NCBI GenBank assembly: GCA_003535955.1 | Contig: DPZM01000249.1 | Span: forward strand, 1 to 5,406 | Length of the DNA stretch: 5,406 nt | Direction: 5' to 3' | Origin: Lachnospiraceae bacterium | Lineage (GTDB): Bacteria; Bacillota; Clostridia; Lachnospirales; Lachnospiraceae | Shown here: one piece after another, positions 5,344 through 5,406 of the stretch | How positions within the stretch are numbered: the first letter of the stretch is position 1 | Layout of the letters: every line of letters begins with the position of its first letter | The notes under the pieces: model-generated | What the model was told of the DNA's origin: nothing | Database searches by the model: none | What the model saw: the letters and a program-made list of their open reading frames with translations, nothing else | Translations under genes and position numbers: made by a program

Positions 5344-5406
5344 ATGAAGAAAATGTATGTTAAGAGATTACTGGCAGGGTTAACGGTTATGTCACTTCTT
5401 TCGGGA
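5344..5406 (+). CDS. Secreted protein, probable lipoprotein, N-terminal part (cut by window end)
   Basis: Twenty-one codons are visible. They encode a signal peptide: basic MKKMYVKR, a hydrophobic core LLAGLTVM, then SLLSG at the very end of the window. LLSG is the start of a lipobox, so a Cys as the next residue would make this a lipoprotein; that codon lies outside the window. The ATG at 5344 follows GGGAGGA (5331-5337) by 6 bases, so this start is preferred over the ATG at 5353. The gene follows the anti-sigma gene by 111 bases in the same direction and is preceded by its own candidate promoter and leader structure. It may be a regulon member or the partner or sensor of the sigma system. 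Nothing can be said of its function. Confidence 0.75.
   Translation, partial: MKKMYVKRLLAGLTVMSLLSG

Noticed and set aside
1..5406. CRISPR array, tRNA, rRNA, transposase or attachment site
   Set aside because: No regularly spaced repeats, tRNA-like folds, transposase-like proteins or terminal repeats were seen on either strand.

Overview
The window looks like chromosomal DNA of a low-to-moderate GC Gram-positive anaerobe, most likely a Clostridia member of the Lachnospiraceae type. The reasons are strong purine-rich Shine-Dalgarno sites, tightly overlapping genes, a glycoside hydrolase family 2 C-terminus of the kind common in that group, an aroQ-tyrA pair whose TyrA lacks the ACT domain of Bacillus TyrA, and a sigma/anti-sigma pair with a clostridial-style anti-sigma N-terminus. 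All genes are on the + strand. The taxonomic call is inference from protein style, not a database match.

Left part (1-3596): the window opens inside a GH2 glycosidase gene, of which the last 115 codons are visible, including a probable nucleophile Glu. After a 58-base gap comes a tight three-gene cluster: a large acidic lipoprotein of unknown function (407-2272), type II 3-dehydroquinate dehydratase aroQ (2269-2727, 4-base ATGA overlap) and prephenate dehydrogenase tyrA (2705-3559, 23-base overlap). AroQ serves the common shikimate pathway and TyrA commits prephenate to tyrosine. The lipoprotein has no obvious link to them beyond its position. A hairpin at 3569-3596 closes this cluster.

Right part (3595-5406): an ECF-type sigma factor (3645-4199) overlaps by 8 bases a one-pass membrane protein (4192-5232) that is most likely its anti-sigma factor. 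The latter has a very acidic, Ala-rich extracytoplasmic segment without Lys or Arg and a small folded C-terminal domain. After a structured 111-base intergenic region, a second secreted protein, probably a lipoprotein, begins at 5344 and is cut by the window end.

The most interesting signals are in non-coding DNA. A matching pair of boxes (CCATAAA, 15-16 bases, CGTATCT) lies just upstream of both the sigma gene and the downstream lipoprotein gene, as expected of an autoregulated sigma factor and its target. In the second copy the boxes are followed by a perfect 8-base palindrome, and the whole leader can fold into a long interrupted stem that buries the lipoprotein's Shine-Dalgarno. Together these suggest a compact envelope-signalling module (sigma, membrane anti-sigma, secreted effector) whose last gene is controlled at several levels. 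This is a hypothesis from reading the sequence only.
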